From VGPI01 sp964482845 (GTDB lineage: Bacteria > Cloacimonadota > Cloacimonadia > Cloacimonadales > Cloacimonadaceae), in assembly GCA_964482845.1 (NCBI GenBank), contig CAYZZE010000001.1:1-61746 (forward strand): DNA of 61,746 nucleotides, in the 5' to 3' direction. Numbering within the stretch: the stretch's first letter is position 1; each line of letters begins with the position of its first letter. This document shows, in pieces, positions 27,277 to 36,350 of this stretch. Both the position numbers and the translations under genes were made by a program. The notes below the pieces were generated by a model, which was not told the DNA's origin, made no database searches, and saw only the letters and a program-made list of their open reading frames with translations.

Positions 27277-28400
27277 GAAAGGTCAAGTTTCTCGATATTC
27301 CTGCAATCAGTGCTCTGCACGCGCGTGAGATGATTGATGCGTTTCAACGGGTGCTTGCTTCCGGTATGTTCATTCAAGGAACTGAATACAAGGCATTCGA
27401 TGAAGATTATGCCGCTTACATCGGGTGTAAACAGAGCATCGGTGTAGCTAATGGACTGGATGCGCTGCGCGTGATCATACGGGCATACTTACATCTGGGA
27501 AAGCTACAGCCGGGGGATGAGGTCATCGTCCCGGCAAATACTTTCATTGCCTCGATCCTGGCTATAACTGAGAATCGTTTAACGCCAATTCTGGTCGAAC
27601 CGGACATACTGACCTTCAATATCGATCCAGATCGGATAGAAGCGAAAATAAGCAGTAGAACCAGAGCAATAATGGCTGTCCATCTGTATGGACAAAATGC
27701 TATTACGCCAGCTTTGGAGGAGATCATTCATCAATACGGTTTGATCCTCATTGAAGACAATGCCCAGGCACATGGTTGTATTTACAGGGGAAAGCGTACC
27801 GGGTCGGTCGGTCAAGCCGCTGGACACAGCTTTTATCCCGGCAAGTTATTGGGGGCTTTGGGCGATGGCGGCGCGGTCACTACGAATGATGTGGAACTGG
27901 CACAGATCATCAGGGCTATGATTAATTACGGTTCGCTTCAGAAATACATCCACAACGTCCAAGGACTCAATTCCCGGCTGGATGAACTTCAGGCGGCATT
28001 TCTGAGGATCAAACTGCGGTATCTTGATGAAGAGAATGAACGCCGGCGCCAAATTGCGGCAATCTATGACGTTAGTATAAATCATCCGCAGATCATCATC
28101 CCGAAATTGACCGATGCGTCCTTGCCCATCACCGACAATCCGTCCCATGTCTGGCACCTCTATGTGATCAGGCATCCTCAGCGGGATAGACTCCAGCAGT
28201 ATCTGACAGAAAATGGCGTGGAGACTATCATTCATTATCCCATTCCACCGCACAGACAGAAGGCATATCAGGGATGTTTCCCGGGCAGCTATCCGATTAC
28301 CGAGAAGATTCATAACGAGGTGTTGTCCCTGCCGATCAGTCCAGTGCAGTCCGATGAGGATACGCAGTACATCATAGACCTATTGAACGGTTTTCAATGA
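27273..28400 (+). CDS. DegT-type sugar aminotransferase (FdtB/QdtB-like)
   Basis: A 375-residue PLP aminotransferase that converts an NDP-keto-deoxysugar to an amino sugar. The PLP Lys is Lys191 in HSFYPGKLLGALGDGGA; ED at 161-162 binds the PLP nitrogen. The ANGLDALRV segment is typical of the FdtB/QdtB group, which makes dTDP-3-amino-3,6-dideoxyhexoses. ATG 27273 overlaps the GNAT stop (ATGA); the longer TTG start at 27240 is not needed. No dTDP-glucose (Rml) or FdtA/QdtA isomerase gene is in the window, so the 3-keto precursor must come from elsewhere. Confidence 0.85.
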   Translation: MRKVKFLDIPAISALHAREMIDAFQRVLASGMFIQGTEYKAFDEDYAAYIGCKQSIGVANGLDALRVIIRAYLHLGKLQPGDEVIVPANTFIASILAITENRLTPILVEPDILTFNIDPDRIEAKISSRTRAIMAVHLYGQNAITPALEEIIHQYGLILIEDNAQAHGCIYRGKRTGSVGQAAGHSFYPGKLLGALGDGGAVTTNDVELAQIIRAMINYGSLQKYIHNVQGLNSRLDELQAAFLRIKLRYLDEENERRRQIAAIYDVSINHPQIIIPKLTDASLPITDNPSHVWHLYVIRHPQRDRLQQYLTENGVETIIHYPIPPHRQKAYQGCFPGSYPITEKIHNEVLSLPISPVQSDEDTQYIIDLLNGFQ

Positions 28401-28825
28401 TGAGTGGACTTGTATCCGCGTTTGATCAATACCGGCATCGGGTGATGCAATTCAGCCGTTTCCTGATCGTAGGCGGATCGGTAACAGTATTGTCCTTGTT
28501 ACTAAGTTACGTGTTCCTTAAGGTGCTTGAAGCACCGTTGATCATCACCTATGTTCTGATCTATGTGGCAACCATCTTCATATCCTATCAATTGAATGCC
28601 AGATTTACATTTCAGGCGGGTCGGACGCTAAGGAGTTTGTTCTTGTTCTATGGATCCTATATCTTTACTCTGGGCTTTGGCACGGCACTATTGGCGTTGT
28701 TGAGGAAGGTTTTGGACTTTGAGAATTGGGTGCTGGTTTTTATGGTGGTTCCGGTTACCACCGTGATGAATTACCTGCTTTCAGTATTGATATTTACACC
28801 GCTGCAAAGGAGAGGGGATGAATAG
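28397..28825 (+). CDS. GtrA-family membrane protein
   Basis: A 142-residue four-TM protein of the GtrA/DPMS type (FSRFLIVGGSVTVLSLLLSY, then YQLNARFTF, a conserved signature). GtrA proteins assist transfer or flipping of polyprenyl-linked sugars. It overlaps the upstream aminotransferase by 4 bp and the downstream GT2 by 8 bp, the classic GtrA-GtrB pairing. Confidence 0.85.
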   Translation: MMSGLVSAFDQYRHRVMQFSRFLIVGGSVTVLSLLLSYVFLKVLEAPLIITYVLIYVATIFISYQLNARFTFQAGRTLRSLFLFYGSYIFTLGFGTALLALLRKVLDFENWVLVFMVVPVTTVMNYLLSVLIFTPLQRRGDE

Positions 28826-29576
28826 GGATAAACTGGAGCACGGAGATTGCTTGCTGGTGGTGGGAACTTACAACAACGGCGACCGCTTACTTAAAACTAT
28901 GCAAAGCACCCCGCCGGACTTTCCGATAGATATCCTGGTGATTGACGACGGCTCTACAGATAATTCCCTTGATATGATCAAGGATTATAGTTTCACGGTG
29001 TTGCGGCATGAGACCAATCGGGGTATCGGCGTCCTCATCCGCACTGCCTGTAATTATGCATTGACGAAGGGATACAAGGCAGTGGCATTGATTCCGGGCA
29101 ACAACAAAAACACTATCGCCGAAGTACCGCGGCTGGTGGAACCGATCCTTTCCGGACAAGCAGATTACGTGCAAGGTTCCCGTTATTTGCCTGGGAGCCG
29201 CCGGGATCATACTCCGCTTTTCCGGCTTATCATGGTCAAATTGATCGCTCTATTCCTCACGATCATCACCTTCCGAAAGATCACGGACTCGATGGAAGGT
29301 TTTCGTGCTTTTAGGCTCAGTATCCTCGATGATCCCGATATTGATATAAACCAGGAATGGCTTGACCGGTATGCATTGGAAATTTACCTCTTTTTCAAGG
29401 TTACCAAAGGGCACAAGTATCGTTACAAAGAAGTGCCCATTTCCAAGATCTATCCGCCGGTCAAGAAAAGCATCGTCAATCAGAAAGGGGTAGAATATAC
29501 CAAGATAAGACCCTTTGTAGACTGGTGGGACATTATGAAGCCGATATTTTATCTGTGGCTGGGCTTACGGAAATGA
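28818..29576 (+). CDS. GT2-family glycosyltransferase (polyprenyl-phosphate type)
   Basis: A 252-residue GT2 enzyme: VVGTYNNGDRL, DILVIDDGSTD, then ALIPGNNKN at the position where many relatives have DxDG, and YVQGSRYLPGSRRD and DSMEGFRAFRLS. The GN-x-K variant is frequent in this branch. It likely makes a polyprenyl-phosphate sugar used by the GT-C enzyme two genes on, with GtrA as partner. There is no clear TM helix beyond the C-terminal amphipathic segment. Confidence 0.85.
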   Translation: MNRDKLEHGDCLLVVGTYNNGDRLLKTMQSTPPDFPIDILVIDDGSTDNSLDMIKDYSFTVLRHETNRGIGVLIRTACNYALTKGYKAVALIPGNNKNTIAEVPRLVEPILSGQADYVQGSRYLPGSRRDHTPLFRLIMVKLIALFLTIITFRKITDSMEGFRAFRLSILDDPDIDINQEWLDRYALEIYLFFKVTKGHKYRYKEVPISKIYPPVKKSIVNQKGVEYTKIRPFVDWWDIMKPIFYLWLGLRK

Positions 29577-29722
29577 AGATGATGGCAAAGAAATCCAGCC
29601 GACTAGCCACCCTTATTTACCGAATCCTTTTTGTGGCTTATGCTATCATTCTCGGAGTGATCATGTTCTCGGATAAGATAGCCAGTTATGCCCCTTACCT
29701 GATACGTCTGGCAGGATCATAA
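29573..29722 (+). CDS. small single-pass membrane protein
   Basis: A 49-residue protein starting at ATG 29573, which overlaps the GT2 stop (ATGA). It has basic residues 2-11, one hydrophobic helix (about 14-33) and a short amphipathic tail. The tight placement between the GT2 and GT-C genes suggests a small subunit or adaptor for the membrane glycosyltransferase. No family is recognised. Confidence 0.6.
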   Translation: MKMMAKKSSRLATLIYRILFVAYAIILGVIMFSDKIASYAPYLIRLAGS

Positions 29723-29723
29723 G

Positions 29724-31601
29724 ATGCATAACCTGATCTATCTGCTTCTAATCAGCATATTGTGCTACCTTTTGGGACGCAGAATGCTCAGCGCTTTGGG
29801 TTACGTTCACGGTTCGATGGCTGAATCCCTGCTGCTGTCAGTGACGGGAGGCCTGGGAATCACAGCGCTTTATATGCTGCTGTTGGGGTTGACTGGGATG
29901 ATGTATCGTTTGCCGGTGATCCTTTATATCTCAGTTATCTTGCCTTTGCTGCTTTACTTCGGTGGATGGCGGCAGTTACGTGCTTTGCTATCGGGAGTAT
30001 GGGGGGCGAGAAAGCGGATTTTACCTGCATATTGGGCTGTCCTTGCGGTGTTTATCTTGTATGCGCTATTCAGGTTGATGAACTGTTTGACGCCCGTATT
30101 GGACGGCGACTCCACTTCATGGTATCTGGGCATACCAAAATTGTATATCGAAAACGGCTCGATTTTGAACCCTCCGGTTTCGGTGGATTATCTTTCCAGT
30201 AATCTGCCGCAGAATATGTACATGCTCTCGGTATTTGGGATGCTGTTGGAATCGGAGATATTATCGCAGTTGATTCTCGGATGGCTCTGCGGGATGTTGA
30301 GTATGCTGGCGGTCTATGTGATAAGCCGCAATTTCGCCTCCCGTCAAATCTCTCTGGTGATGGCGATCATTTTTTTTACAATGCCGACTCTGTCATGGTT
30401 GATCTACAGCGCTAAACTTGATCTGGGCTTTACTATGTTTGAATTGTCTTTCTGGGTCCTGCTGATCAAATATATCCGCTCCGCCTCACCACGGGATCTC
30501 TTTATTTCGGCTATCTTTCTTGGTTTTGCCGTTGGCAGCAAGTATCACGGCTTGATCGCTTTAACCTTTACGGCTGTGGTCATATTCATCATCGACTTGG
30601 TCCGTAAGAGAAAATTCTGGAAGGTTATAGGGACGATTTTTGTCTTTTCGGTTATCACCCTGGCGATCGGATCGCCGTCCTATATCAAGTCACTCTTGAT
30701 GGTACGTGATCCGTTCTTTCCTTTTCTCAGCAATCCTGGAGTAGTTGAGGGAGAGGGATTTAATATCTACAAAACAGGATGGGATTATTTCCGCTTTCTT
30801 TATAACATGGTCTTCTACCGTGATTTTTTGATCAGACCCATATCCTATGCTGACCGCGCCATCGGTTTTCTGCCTGTGATGTTTTTGCCCTTTTTGCTTT
30901 GCTGCTTTCGCCGGATAAGCCAGCTAAAACGGCAACTCATCGTTGTTTTTGGGGTCTATTTTGTCCTGCTTTCGATGGCTATCTGCTGGTCTGTCTGGCC
31001 TTTCCCCCGTCACTTCCTGCCGGCGATTGGCTTAATGACTGCAACCGGAGCTATTGGTCTTGCACATATGAACCGCATTATTGGGAGGAGGATTACATTA
31101 CCTGTCGTAACCGTCTGTATATTGGCTATGGTTTTAACTATGAATGTGTCGTATTCCAAGATTGATCGTCAGATCAAATACCTAAGTGGTTCAATCTCCA
31201 AACAGCATTACCTGGAGCAAGTGCTATTCAATAACGGCAGACACATGAATTCCGGGATGCTTGCCTATGTATCGGTTATGGATCCTGCCGCCAGGATTGT
31301 TACTTTGGACTATGGCAATGGGTTCTATGTCCCGCGACCTTTTCTGAAGAAGAAGTATGTCTATCTGATATCAGATGTAGAGGAACTAATGGCATCATTG
31401 AAAGCTGATGGATTCTCGCATGTCTATTACTCAAGTACAAATACAGCGATGTTTGTCGAGAAATTCAACTCTGGCAGGCAAGTAGCGCTTCTGGAACCGC
31501 AAAACAGTCACCTCCTGTCAGTTCAATATCAATCGGGTGATCAGTACTTATTGCGGATTGATTATGACCAAAACAAAACTGAACTACCAAATCAGGATTA
31601 G
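29724..31601 (+). CDS. GT-C (GT39/ArnT-like) membrane glycosyltransferase
   Basis: A 625-residue protein with about 12 TM segments and a C-terminal soluble domain. The first extracytoplasmic loop contains LDGDSTSWYLGIPK, whose Asp matches the catalytic acid of GT-C enzymes that use polyprenyl-phosphate sugars. It probably acts at the periplasmic face on glycan or lipid acceptors. It starts 1 bp after the small membrane protein and follows GtrA/GT2, a coherent polyprenyl-sugar module. Confidence 0.8.
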   Translation: MHNLIYLLLISILCYLLGRRMLSALGYVHGSMAESLLLSVTGGLGITALYMLLLGLTGMMYRLPVILYISVILPLLLYFGGWRQLRALLSGVWGARKRILPAYWAVLAVFILYALFRLMNCLTPVLDGDSTSWYLGIPKLYIENGSILNPPVSVDYLSSNLPQNMYMLSVFGMLLESEILSQLILGWLCGMLSMLAVYVISRNFASRQISLVMAIIFFTMPTLSWLIYSAKLDLGFTMFELSFWVLLIKYIRSASPRDLFISAIFLGFAVGSKYHGLIALTFTAVVIFIIDLVRKRKFWKVIGTIFVFSVITLAIGSPSYIKSLLMVRDPFFPFLSNPGVVEGEGFNIYKTGWDYFRFLYNMVFYRDFLIRPISYADRAIGFLPVMFLPFLLCCFRRISQLKRQLIVVFGVYFVLLSMAICWSVWPFPRHFLPAIGLMTATGAIGLAHMNRIIGRRITLPVVTVCILAMVLTMNVSYSKIDRQIKYLSGSISKQHYLEQVLFNNGRHMNSGMLAYVSVMDPAARIVTLDYGNGFYVPRPFLKKKYVYLISDVEELMASLKADGFSHVYYSSTNTAMFVEKFNSGRQVALLEPQNSHLLSVQYQSGDQYLLRIDYDQNKTELPNQD

Positions 31602-31607
31602 GTGGAG

Positions 31608-32303
31608 ATGAAAGCAATAATATTATCCGGCGGGCTGGGCACTCGGCTGAAGCCCTTTACGGAAGCCATACCCAAACCGCTTCTGCCGATAGGTGAGAAA
31701 GCGGTGTTGGAGATTCAAGTAGAACACCTCAGGGATAATGGTTTTAACGAGATCTACCTGGCGACAAACTACAAATCCGCCTATATTGAGAATTTCTTCG
31801 GCGATGGCTCACAATATGGCGTCAAACTCCATATCAGCAAGGAAGAAAAACCATTAGGCACGGTGGGGCCGGTCAAGCTTTTGGAGTCAGAAATGTCAGA
31901 AGAACCTTTTTTGGTGATGAACGGGGATATACTGACCTTGCTCAACTACCGTAATATGTATGATTTTGCCTTGAGTAAGGATTCTCTCCTCACCATCGGT
32001 ACCAAAGAGATTATCACACCGTTCCAATTTGGAAACATCTTTTTTGACGGTGACTATGTGACCGGTATCGACGAAAAACCGGATATCCGGACAACTATCT
32101 TGGCCGGGATTTATATCTTCAAGCCCGAATTGCTGCAGATTATACCCCCGGATGAACGCTACAATATGGATACTTTGATCCTAAATATGCTTGCCCAGGG
32201 AAAGCCGATAACTCACTATCCCATAAAAGAATACTGGCTCGATATCGGCAGGCCCGATGATTATGAGAAAGCGCAACAGGTTTATAAGGAAAGATTCTCA
32301 TGA
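31608..32303 (+). CDS. sugar-1-phosphate nucleotidyltransferase
   Basis: A 231-residue enzyme of the RfbA/GlmU N-domain type: signature LSGGLGTRLKPFTEAIPKPLLPIG at the N-terminus, VMNGDI metal-binding Asp and the final EYWLDIGRPDDYEKA. It makes an NDP-sugar from a sugar 1-phosphate. GTGGA precedes ATG 31608, which gives the standard family start. It overlaps the LegB-like gene by 4 bp and so probably supplies its substrate, as PtmE does with GDP-GlcNAc in the legionaminic acid pathway, although PtmE-type CBS domains are absent. Confidence 0.85.
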   Translation: MKAIILSGGLGTRLKPFTEAIPKPLLPIGEKAVLEIQVEHLRDNGFNEIYLATNYKSAYIENFFGDGSQYGVKLHISKEEKPLGTVGPVKLLESEMSEEPFLVMNGDILTLLNYRNMYDFALSKDSLLTIGTKEIITPFQFGNIFFDGDYVTGIDEKPDIRTTILAGIYIFKPELLQIIPPDERYNMDTLILNMLAQGKPITHYPIKEYWLDIGRPDDYEKAQQVYKERFS

Positions 32304-33277
32304 AAGCATTAGTAACCGGCGCCGATGGCTTTATCGGCTCCCACCTGACCGAATTACTCCTCAGTTCGGGTTACAAGGTAAGAGCCCTGTCATATTACAA
32401 TTCTTTCAATTTTTGGGGATGGCTGGAAGATATCCCGCCGCAGGAAAATCTGGAAATCGTCTGCGGCGATATCCGCGATCCCAATCTCTGCCGTCAGATC
32501 GTCAAAGATGTGGATGTCATTTTCCATCTTGCCGCGCTCATCGCTATCCCTTACTCATATACCGCACCCGATAGTTATGTGGATACTAATGTCCGGGGGA
32601 CGCTCAATATTTGTCATGCTGCCCGGGATGCTGGAGTTCAGAGGATTATCTGTACTTCCACCAGCGAAGTATATGGAACAGCCCAATATGTGCCGATCGA
32701 TGAAAAGCACCCTCTTCAACCTCAATCTCCGTACAGCGCCTCCAAGATCGGGGCGGATGCCATTGCCATGAGTTTTTACAATGCCTTTGGCTTGCCCCTA
32801 ACGATTGCCCGTCCCTTCAACACTTATGGTCCGCGCCAGTCTGCCCGGGCAGTGATCTCCACCATCATATCCCAGATCGCCTCCGGAATCAAATCCATCT
32901 CCCTTGGGGATGTCACGCCCACCCGAGATTTTACTTACGTGGAAGATACCTGCCGTGGTTTTGTGGCAATAGCCAGATGCGACAAAGCCATCGGGGAGGT
33001 GGTAAATATCGGGTCAAACTATGAGATATCGGTCATGCAAACCCTTGAAATGGTCAAAGATATCATGAATAGCGACGTGATATTCGTAGTGGATGAACAG
33101 CGGATAAGGCCAGAAAAATCAGAGGTCTTCCGTTTGTGGTGCGATAATGCCAAACTTTATGAACTAACTGGCTTCGTGCCAGAGATATCCATCCAAGAAG
33201 GATTGCAGCGTACGATCGCCTGGTTCAGCAAATCCGAAAACCTTGCCAGATATAAAAGTCGGATCTATAATCTATAG
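32300..33277 (+). CDS. legB: NDP-sugar 4,6-dehydratase, LegB-like
   Basis: A 325-residue extended SDR: GADGFIGSHL NAD site, TSTSEVYG, catalytic Tyr and Lys in SPYSASKIGAD, then ARPFNTYGPRQSARAVI, TPTRDFTYVEDT and EQRIRPEKSEV. The long fit to the LegB-type pattern (including YNSFNFWGWLE and HLAALIAIPYSY) is strong. LegB turns NDP-GlcNAc into the 4-keto-6-deoxy sugar. It is paired with the upstream nucleotidyltransferase and, after the flippase and a GxxExxY element, with a LegC-like aminotransferase. Confidence 0.88.
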   Translation: MKALVTGADGFIGSHLTELLLSSGYKVRALSYYNSFNFWGWLEDIPPQENLEIVCGDIRDPNLCRQIVKDVDVIFHLAALIAIPYSYTAPDSYVDTNVRGTLNICHAARDAGVQRIICTSTSEVYGTAQYVPIDEKHPLQPQSPYSASKIGADAIAMSFYNAFGLPLTIARPFNTYGPRQSARAVISTIISQIASGIKSISLGDVTPTRDFTYVEDTCRGFVAIARCDKAIGEVVNIGSNYEISVMQTLEMVKDIMNSDVIFVVDEQRIRPEKSEVFRLWCDNAKLYELTGFVPEISIQEGLQRTIAWFSKSENLARYKSRIYNL

Positions 33278-33292
33278 CACGTTTCAGCACAT

Positions 33293-34657
33293 ATGATCAA
33301 CCTGATCAAGCAATATTACAACCGATTCTTTGCAAGTAGGAACGAACGTACACGCATCGTCAAAAAGAATATCATCTGGGGTTCAATCATCAGAGTGACC
33401 GGTATTCTGGTAAATATCCTCTATGTGCCTATTCTGATCGACTATTTGGATGCCGAGCGGTATGGTGTCTGGATCGCGCTTACTTCATTTCTGACCTGGT
33501 TTAACCTCTTTGATATTGGCTTGGGCAATGGCTTGCGCAACAAGCTGACGGAAGCCCTTGCTGTGGATGATATTACCCGGGCAAGAAAGTATGTGAGTAC
33601 ATCCTATGCACTGATGACGTTGATCTTTATACCCATCTCCATTATTTTCTTTGTCATCAGTGGGTTGTTGCCTTGGGATAAAATCCTCAACGTTCACTTT
33701 ATCAGTCACTCAGAATTGAGTATGCTGGGCAGCATTGTCTTTATCTTTTTCTGCATCCGTTTCATTGTGCAATTGATCCAGCCGATCCTGTTTGCTGTCC
33801 AAAAATCCGCCTTTGCCTCCAGCTTCCCTGTACTGGGACAACTGATGGGCTTAATCTGTATTTATTTCCTTCGCTCTACCTCTCTACCGCCGCTTTTGTC
33901 GGCTGGCATGATCCTCAGCTTGCTTCCCGTTTTGGCATATTTGGCAGGCGGGGTGATCCTTTTCCGTTATGGATATTCCCATATCAGGCCTGCTATCGGA
34001 TTTGTGGATTTCTCCGTTTCACGGGATATCCTGTCATTGGGGATCAAGTTTTTCATTGTGCAGATCGGCGGGGTTATCATCAATGCCAGTTCGTCATTTA
34101 TTATCATCCAATTGATGGGACCCACAGAAGTGACCCAATATAACGTCAGTTTCCGGTATTTCAAGCTGGCGCTGCTGCTCAATACGATCCTGATGACTCC
34201 ATTGTGGTCGAGCTTCACCGATGCACTGGCGAAAAAGGACTTTGTTTGGGCAAAAAGAGCGATCAGGAAATTGAATCTGTGGTCATTTTACCAAGCGCTC
34301 CTGGTTCTTGTAATGCTCATTGTCTCGCCTTTGGCATTTCGGGTGTGGGTAGGTGACCTGGTAATGATCCCCTATCAGATTTCTGCCGCAATGGCAATAT
34401 TCTTTATAATCAATGTTTTTCTATCTCCATACAGCCAGTTTATCAATGGCTCGGGTAAATTGAAACTCTCGGTGTATCTCATCTGGGCGGGATGCGTTAT
34501 CTTTATTGTCACCGCCATATTGCTGGGCAGGACTTCACTGGGTGTCACCGGAGTGGTCATAGCATCGATACTTACCCGGGCGATATCGCTGATCTTGAGT
34601 TATCATCAGACCCGGTTGATTCTCGATAACCGTACTTATGGGATCTTCGGCAGATAA
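33293..34657 (+). CDS. Wzx-type oligosaccharide flippase
   Basis: A 454-residue polytopic protein (12 or more TM segments) of the MOP/PST superfamily: an N-terminal RIVKKNIIWGSIIRV amphipathic start, YLDAERYGVWIALTSFLTWF in TM2, and IGLGNGLRNKL. It flips the undecaprenyl-linked repeat unit to the periplasm. It lies between the LegB-like gene and a GxxExxY element. The ribosome-binding site is weak. Confidence 0.88.
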   Translation: MINLIKQYYNRFFASRNERTRIVKKNIIWGSIIRVTGILVNILYVPILIDYLDAERYGVWIALTSFLTWFNLFDIGLGNGLRNKLTEALAVDDITRARKYVSTSYALMTLIFIPISIIFFVISGLLPWDKILNVHFISHSELSMLGSIVFIFFCIRFIVQLIQPILFAVQKSAFASSFPVLGQLMGLICIYFLRSTSLPPLLSAGMILSLLPVLAYLAGGVILFRYGYSHIRPAIGFVDFSVSRDILSLGIKFFIVQIGGVIINASSSFIIIQLMGPTEVTQYNVSFRYFKLALLLNTILMTPLWSSFTDALAKKDFVWAKRAIRKLNLWSFYQALLVLVMLIVSPLAFRVWVGDLVMIPYQISAAMAIFFIINVFLSPYSQFINGSGKLKLSVYLIWAGCVIFIVTAILLGRTSLGVTGVVIASILTRAISLILSYHQTRLILDNRTYGIFGR

Positions 34658-34662
34658 TGTTG

Positions 34663-35122
34663 TCCACGAATTACACGCATTGGCACAAATTGTCATAGAG
34701 TGTTATGAATAGCCCGGAACTACTTTACAAAGAAGAGTGTTACAATATAATCGGTGCATGTATGACAGTGCATCGAGAAATGGGTAATGGTTTCCTTGAA
34801 TCAGTTTATCAAGAAGCCCTGGCAATCGAACTGGAAAATCGTAGGATACCCTATAAGAGGGAGAAAGTGATCAATGTATCGTACAGGGGCATTGATTTAA
34901 AGTCAACTTTCAAAGCTGACTTTGTTTGTTATGAGGAAGTAATTGTCGAAGTCAAAGCACTGAGTTTACTAAGCAATGATCATACTTCTCAAGTAATTAA
35001 CTATCTAAAAGCAACCGGATTAAGAGTCGGTTTGCTGGTCAACTTTGGCACATCAAGTTTACAACACCATCGCTATGTGCTCTAAACCTTTAGTAATCTG
35101 TGTAATTAGTGTAATTCGTGGA
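34663..35122 (+). mobile_element. GxxExxY module A with terminal inverted repeats
   Basis: A GxxExxY gene is bounded by perfect 14-bp inverted repeats: TCCACGAATTACAC (34663-34676) and GTGTAATTCGTGGA (35109-35122), with weaker pairing continuing inward. The left arm lies 6 bp after the flippase stop and the right arm ends 4 bp before the legC-like ATG, supplying its GGA ribosome-binding triplet. The repeat sequence differs from those of modules B and C. Confidence 0.8.
34705..35085 (+). CDS. GxxExxY protein (PD-(D/E)XK-like), copy A
   Basis: A 126-residue member of the GxxExxY family (PDDEXK_3 fold). The naming motif is intact (G29, E32, Y35), and the nuclease-like site D72 ... E82-x-K84 is intact (ADFVCYEEVIVEVKA). 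The biological role of this family is not established. It interrupts the glycan operon between wzx and the LegC-like gene and has no functional link to either. Confidence 0.9.
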   Translation: MNSPELLYKEECYNIIGACMTVHREMGNGFLESVYQEALAIELENRRIPYKREKVINVSYRGIDLKSTFKADFVCYEEVIVEVKALSLLSNDHTSQVINYLKATGLRVGLLVNFGTSSLQHHRYVL

Positions 35123-35126
35123 TAAA

Positions 35127-36350
35127 ATGGACTATAGGACTATAATCGACTTCATCCGCTCGCTGTATCCCAACCGCGACCTCATCCCGCTCCATGAACC
35201 CCACTTCGGTGGCAACGAAAAGAAGTATGTCCTGGATTGCCTTGATAGCACCTTCGTGTCCTCCGTCGGCAAATACGTTGACCGGTTTGAGGAAATGGTT
35301 CAGGAATACACGGGAGCCAGGAAGGCGGTGGCAACGGTCAATGGTACTGCCGCGCTGCATATAGCGCTGCTACTTGCTGGAGTCCAGCCCGGCGATCTGG
35401 TCATTACCCAGCCCCTCACCTTTATCGCCACCTGCAATGCTATCTCCTACTGCGGTGCAGAACCCGTCTTTATTGATGTCGATAAAAAGACCTTGGGTAT
35501 GTCCCCTGAGTCATTGGAACTGTGGCTTATGGAGAATGTTGTTGGGATCAGTTCAGAAGGCCGGGAAGGTGTAGAGTGTTTGGCAGGAAGTTCTCTACCT
35601 TCTCAACGGCGTGGCGCTCAACCCCCTCAACCTGTGGTTTTACACAAAGCGACACAGCGACGCGTCTCCGCCTGTGTACCCATGCACACCTTCGGCCATC
35701 CCTGCGAGATCGACCGGATCGTCGAGATCTGCAACCGTTACCATATACCGGTCGTGGAGGACTCCGCAGAATCCATCGGCAGTTATTACCGGGGATATCA
35801 CACCGGGACCTTCGGCAAACTGGGGATCCTCAGTTTCAATGGCAATAAGACGATCACCACTGGCGGCGGCGGGATGATCCTGACCAATGATGAAGAATTG
35901 GGCAAACTGGCAAAGCATATTACCACCACGGCAAAAAAGCCGCATCCCTGGCTTTTTGAACATGATATGACCGGATACAACTACCGACTGCCCAATATCA
36001 ATGCCGCCATCGGTTGTGCTCAGATGGAAAACCTCCCAGAGATGCTGTCCCGGAAACGCGATTTGGCTCAGAAATATCAGGAGTTTTTCGATCACATTCC
36101 TGAGGTCGAATTTGTCCCCGAGCCCCCCAACTCAATATCCAACTATTGGCTCACCAGCATTCTTCTTTCCGATGAACAGGAAAGAGATGTATTTCTACAA
36201 GAAACTAACCAGCAGAAGGTCATGACCAGGCCGGCATGGATCCTGATGAATAAATTACAGATGTTTGATTCCGCCATTTGCGGTAATTTGGATAATGCTG
36301 AGGACATGGCGGCACGACTGGTCAATATTCCAAGTAGCGTGAGGTTATGA
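35127..36350 (+). CDS. legC: LegC-like sugar aminotransferase with in-frame palindromic insert
   Basis: A 407-residue DegT-type PLP aminotransferase that installs the 4-amino group on the LegB product. The opening (PLHEPHFGGNEKKYVLDCLDST shortened form) is LegC-like; the PLP Lys is Lys241 in SFNGNKTITTGGGG, with EDSAESIG at 211-218. Residues about 139-170 form a low-complexity insertion just before LHKATQRRVSACVPMHTFGHP, where the family normally runs straight from the LxEN helix to an NKxTGRR-like loop. The inserted DNA holds a hairpin (35565-35602). ATG 35127 is used; GTG 35118 would start inside the inverted repeat of module A. It overlaps the GNAT gene. Confidence 0.86.
   Translation: MDYRTIIDFIRSLYPNRDLIPLHEPHFGGNEKKYVLDCLDSTFVSSVGKYVDRFEEMVQEYTGARKAVATVNGTAALHIALLLAGVQPGDLVITQPLTFIATCNAISYCGAEPVFIDVDKKTLGMSPESLELWLMENVVGISSEGREGVECLAGSSLPSQRRGAQPPQPVVLHKATQRRVSACVPMHTFGHPCEIDRIVEICNRYHIPVVEDSAESIGSYYRGYHTGTFGKLGILSFNGNKTITTGGGGMILTNDEELGKLAKHITTTAKKPHPWLFEHDMTGYNYRLPNINAAIGCAQMENLPEMLSRKRDLAQKYQEFFDHIPEVEFVPEPPNSISNYWLTSILLSDEQERDVFLQETNQQKVMTRPAWILMNKLQMFDSAICGNLDNAEDMAARLVNIPSSVRL
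35560..35610. repeat. palindromic element inside legC-like CDS
   Basis: GAAGGTGTAGAG (35565-35576) pairs with CTCTACCTTC (35593-35602), with outer GCCG (35560-35563) and CGGC (35607-35610). It lies wholly in coding sequence and keeps the reading frame. Confidence 0.65.

Noticed and set aside
35374..35877. Overlapping alternative-frame ORFs in the legC-like gene, as a sign of frameshift
   Set aside because: The main frame is continuous with the PLP Lys and all family motifs on both sides of the insert, so no frameshift is needed.
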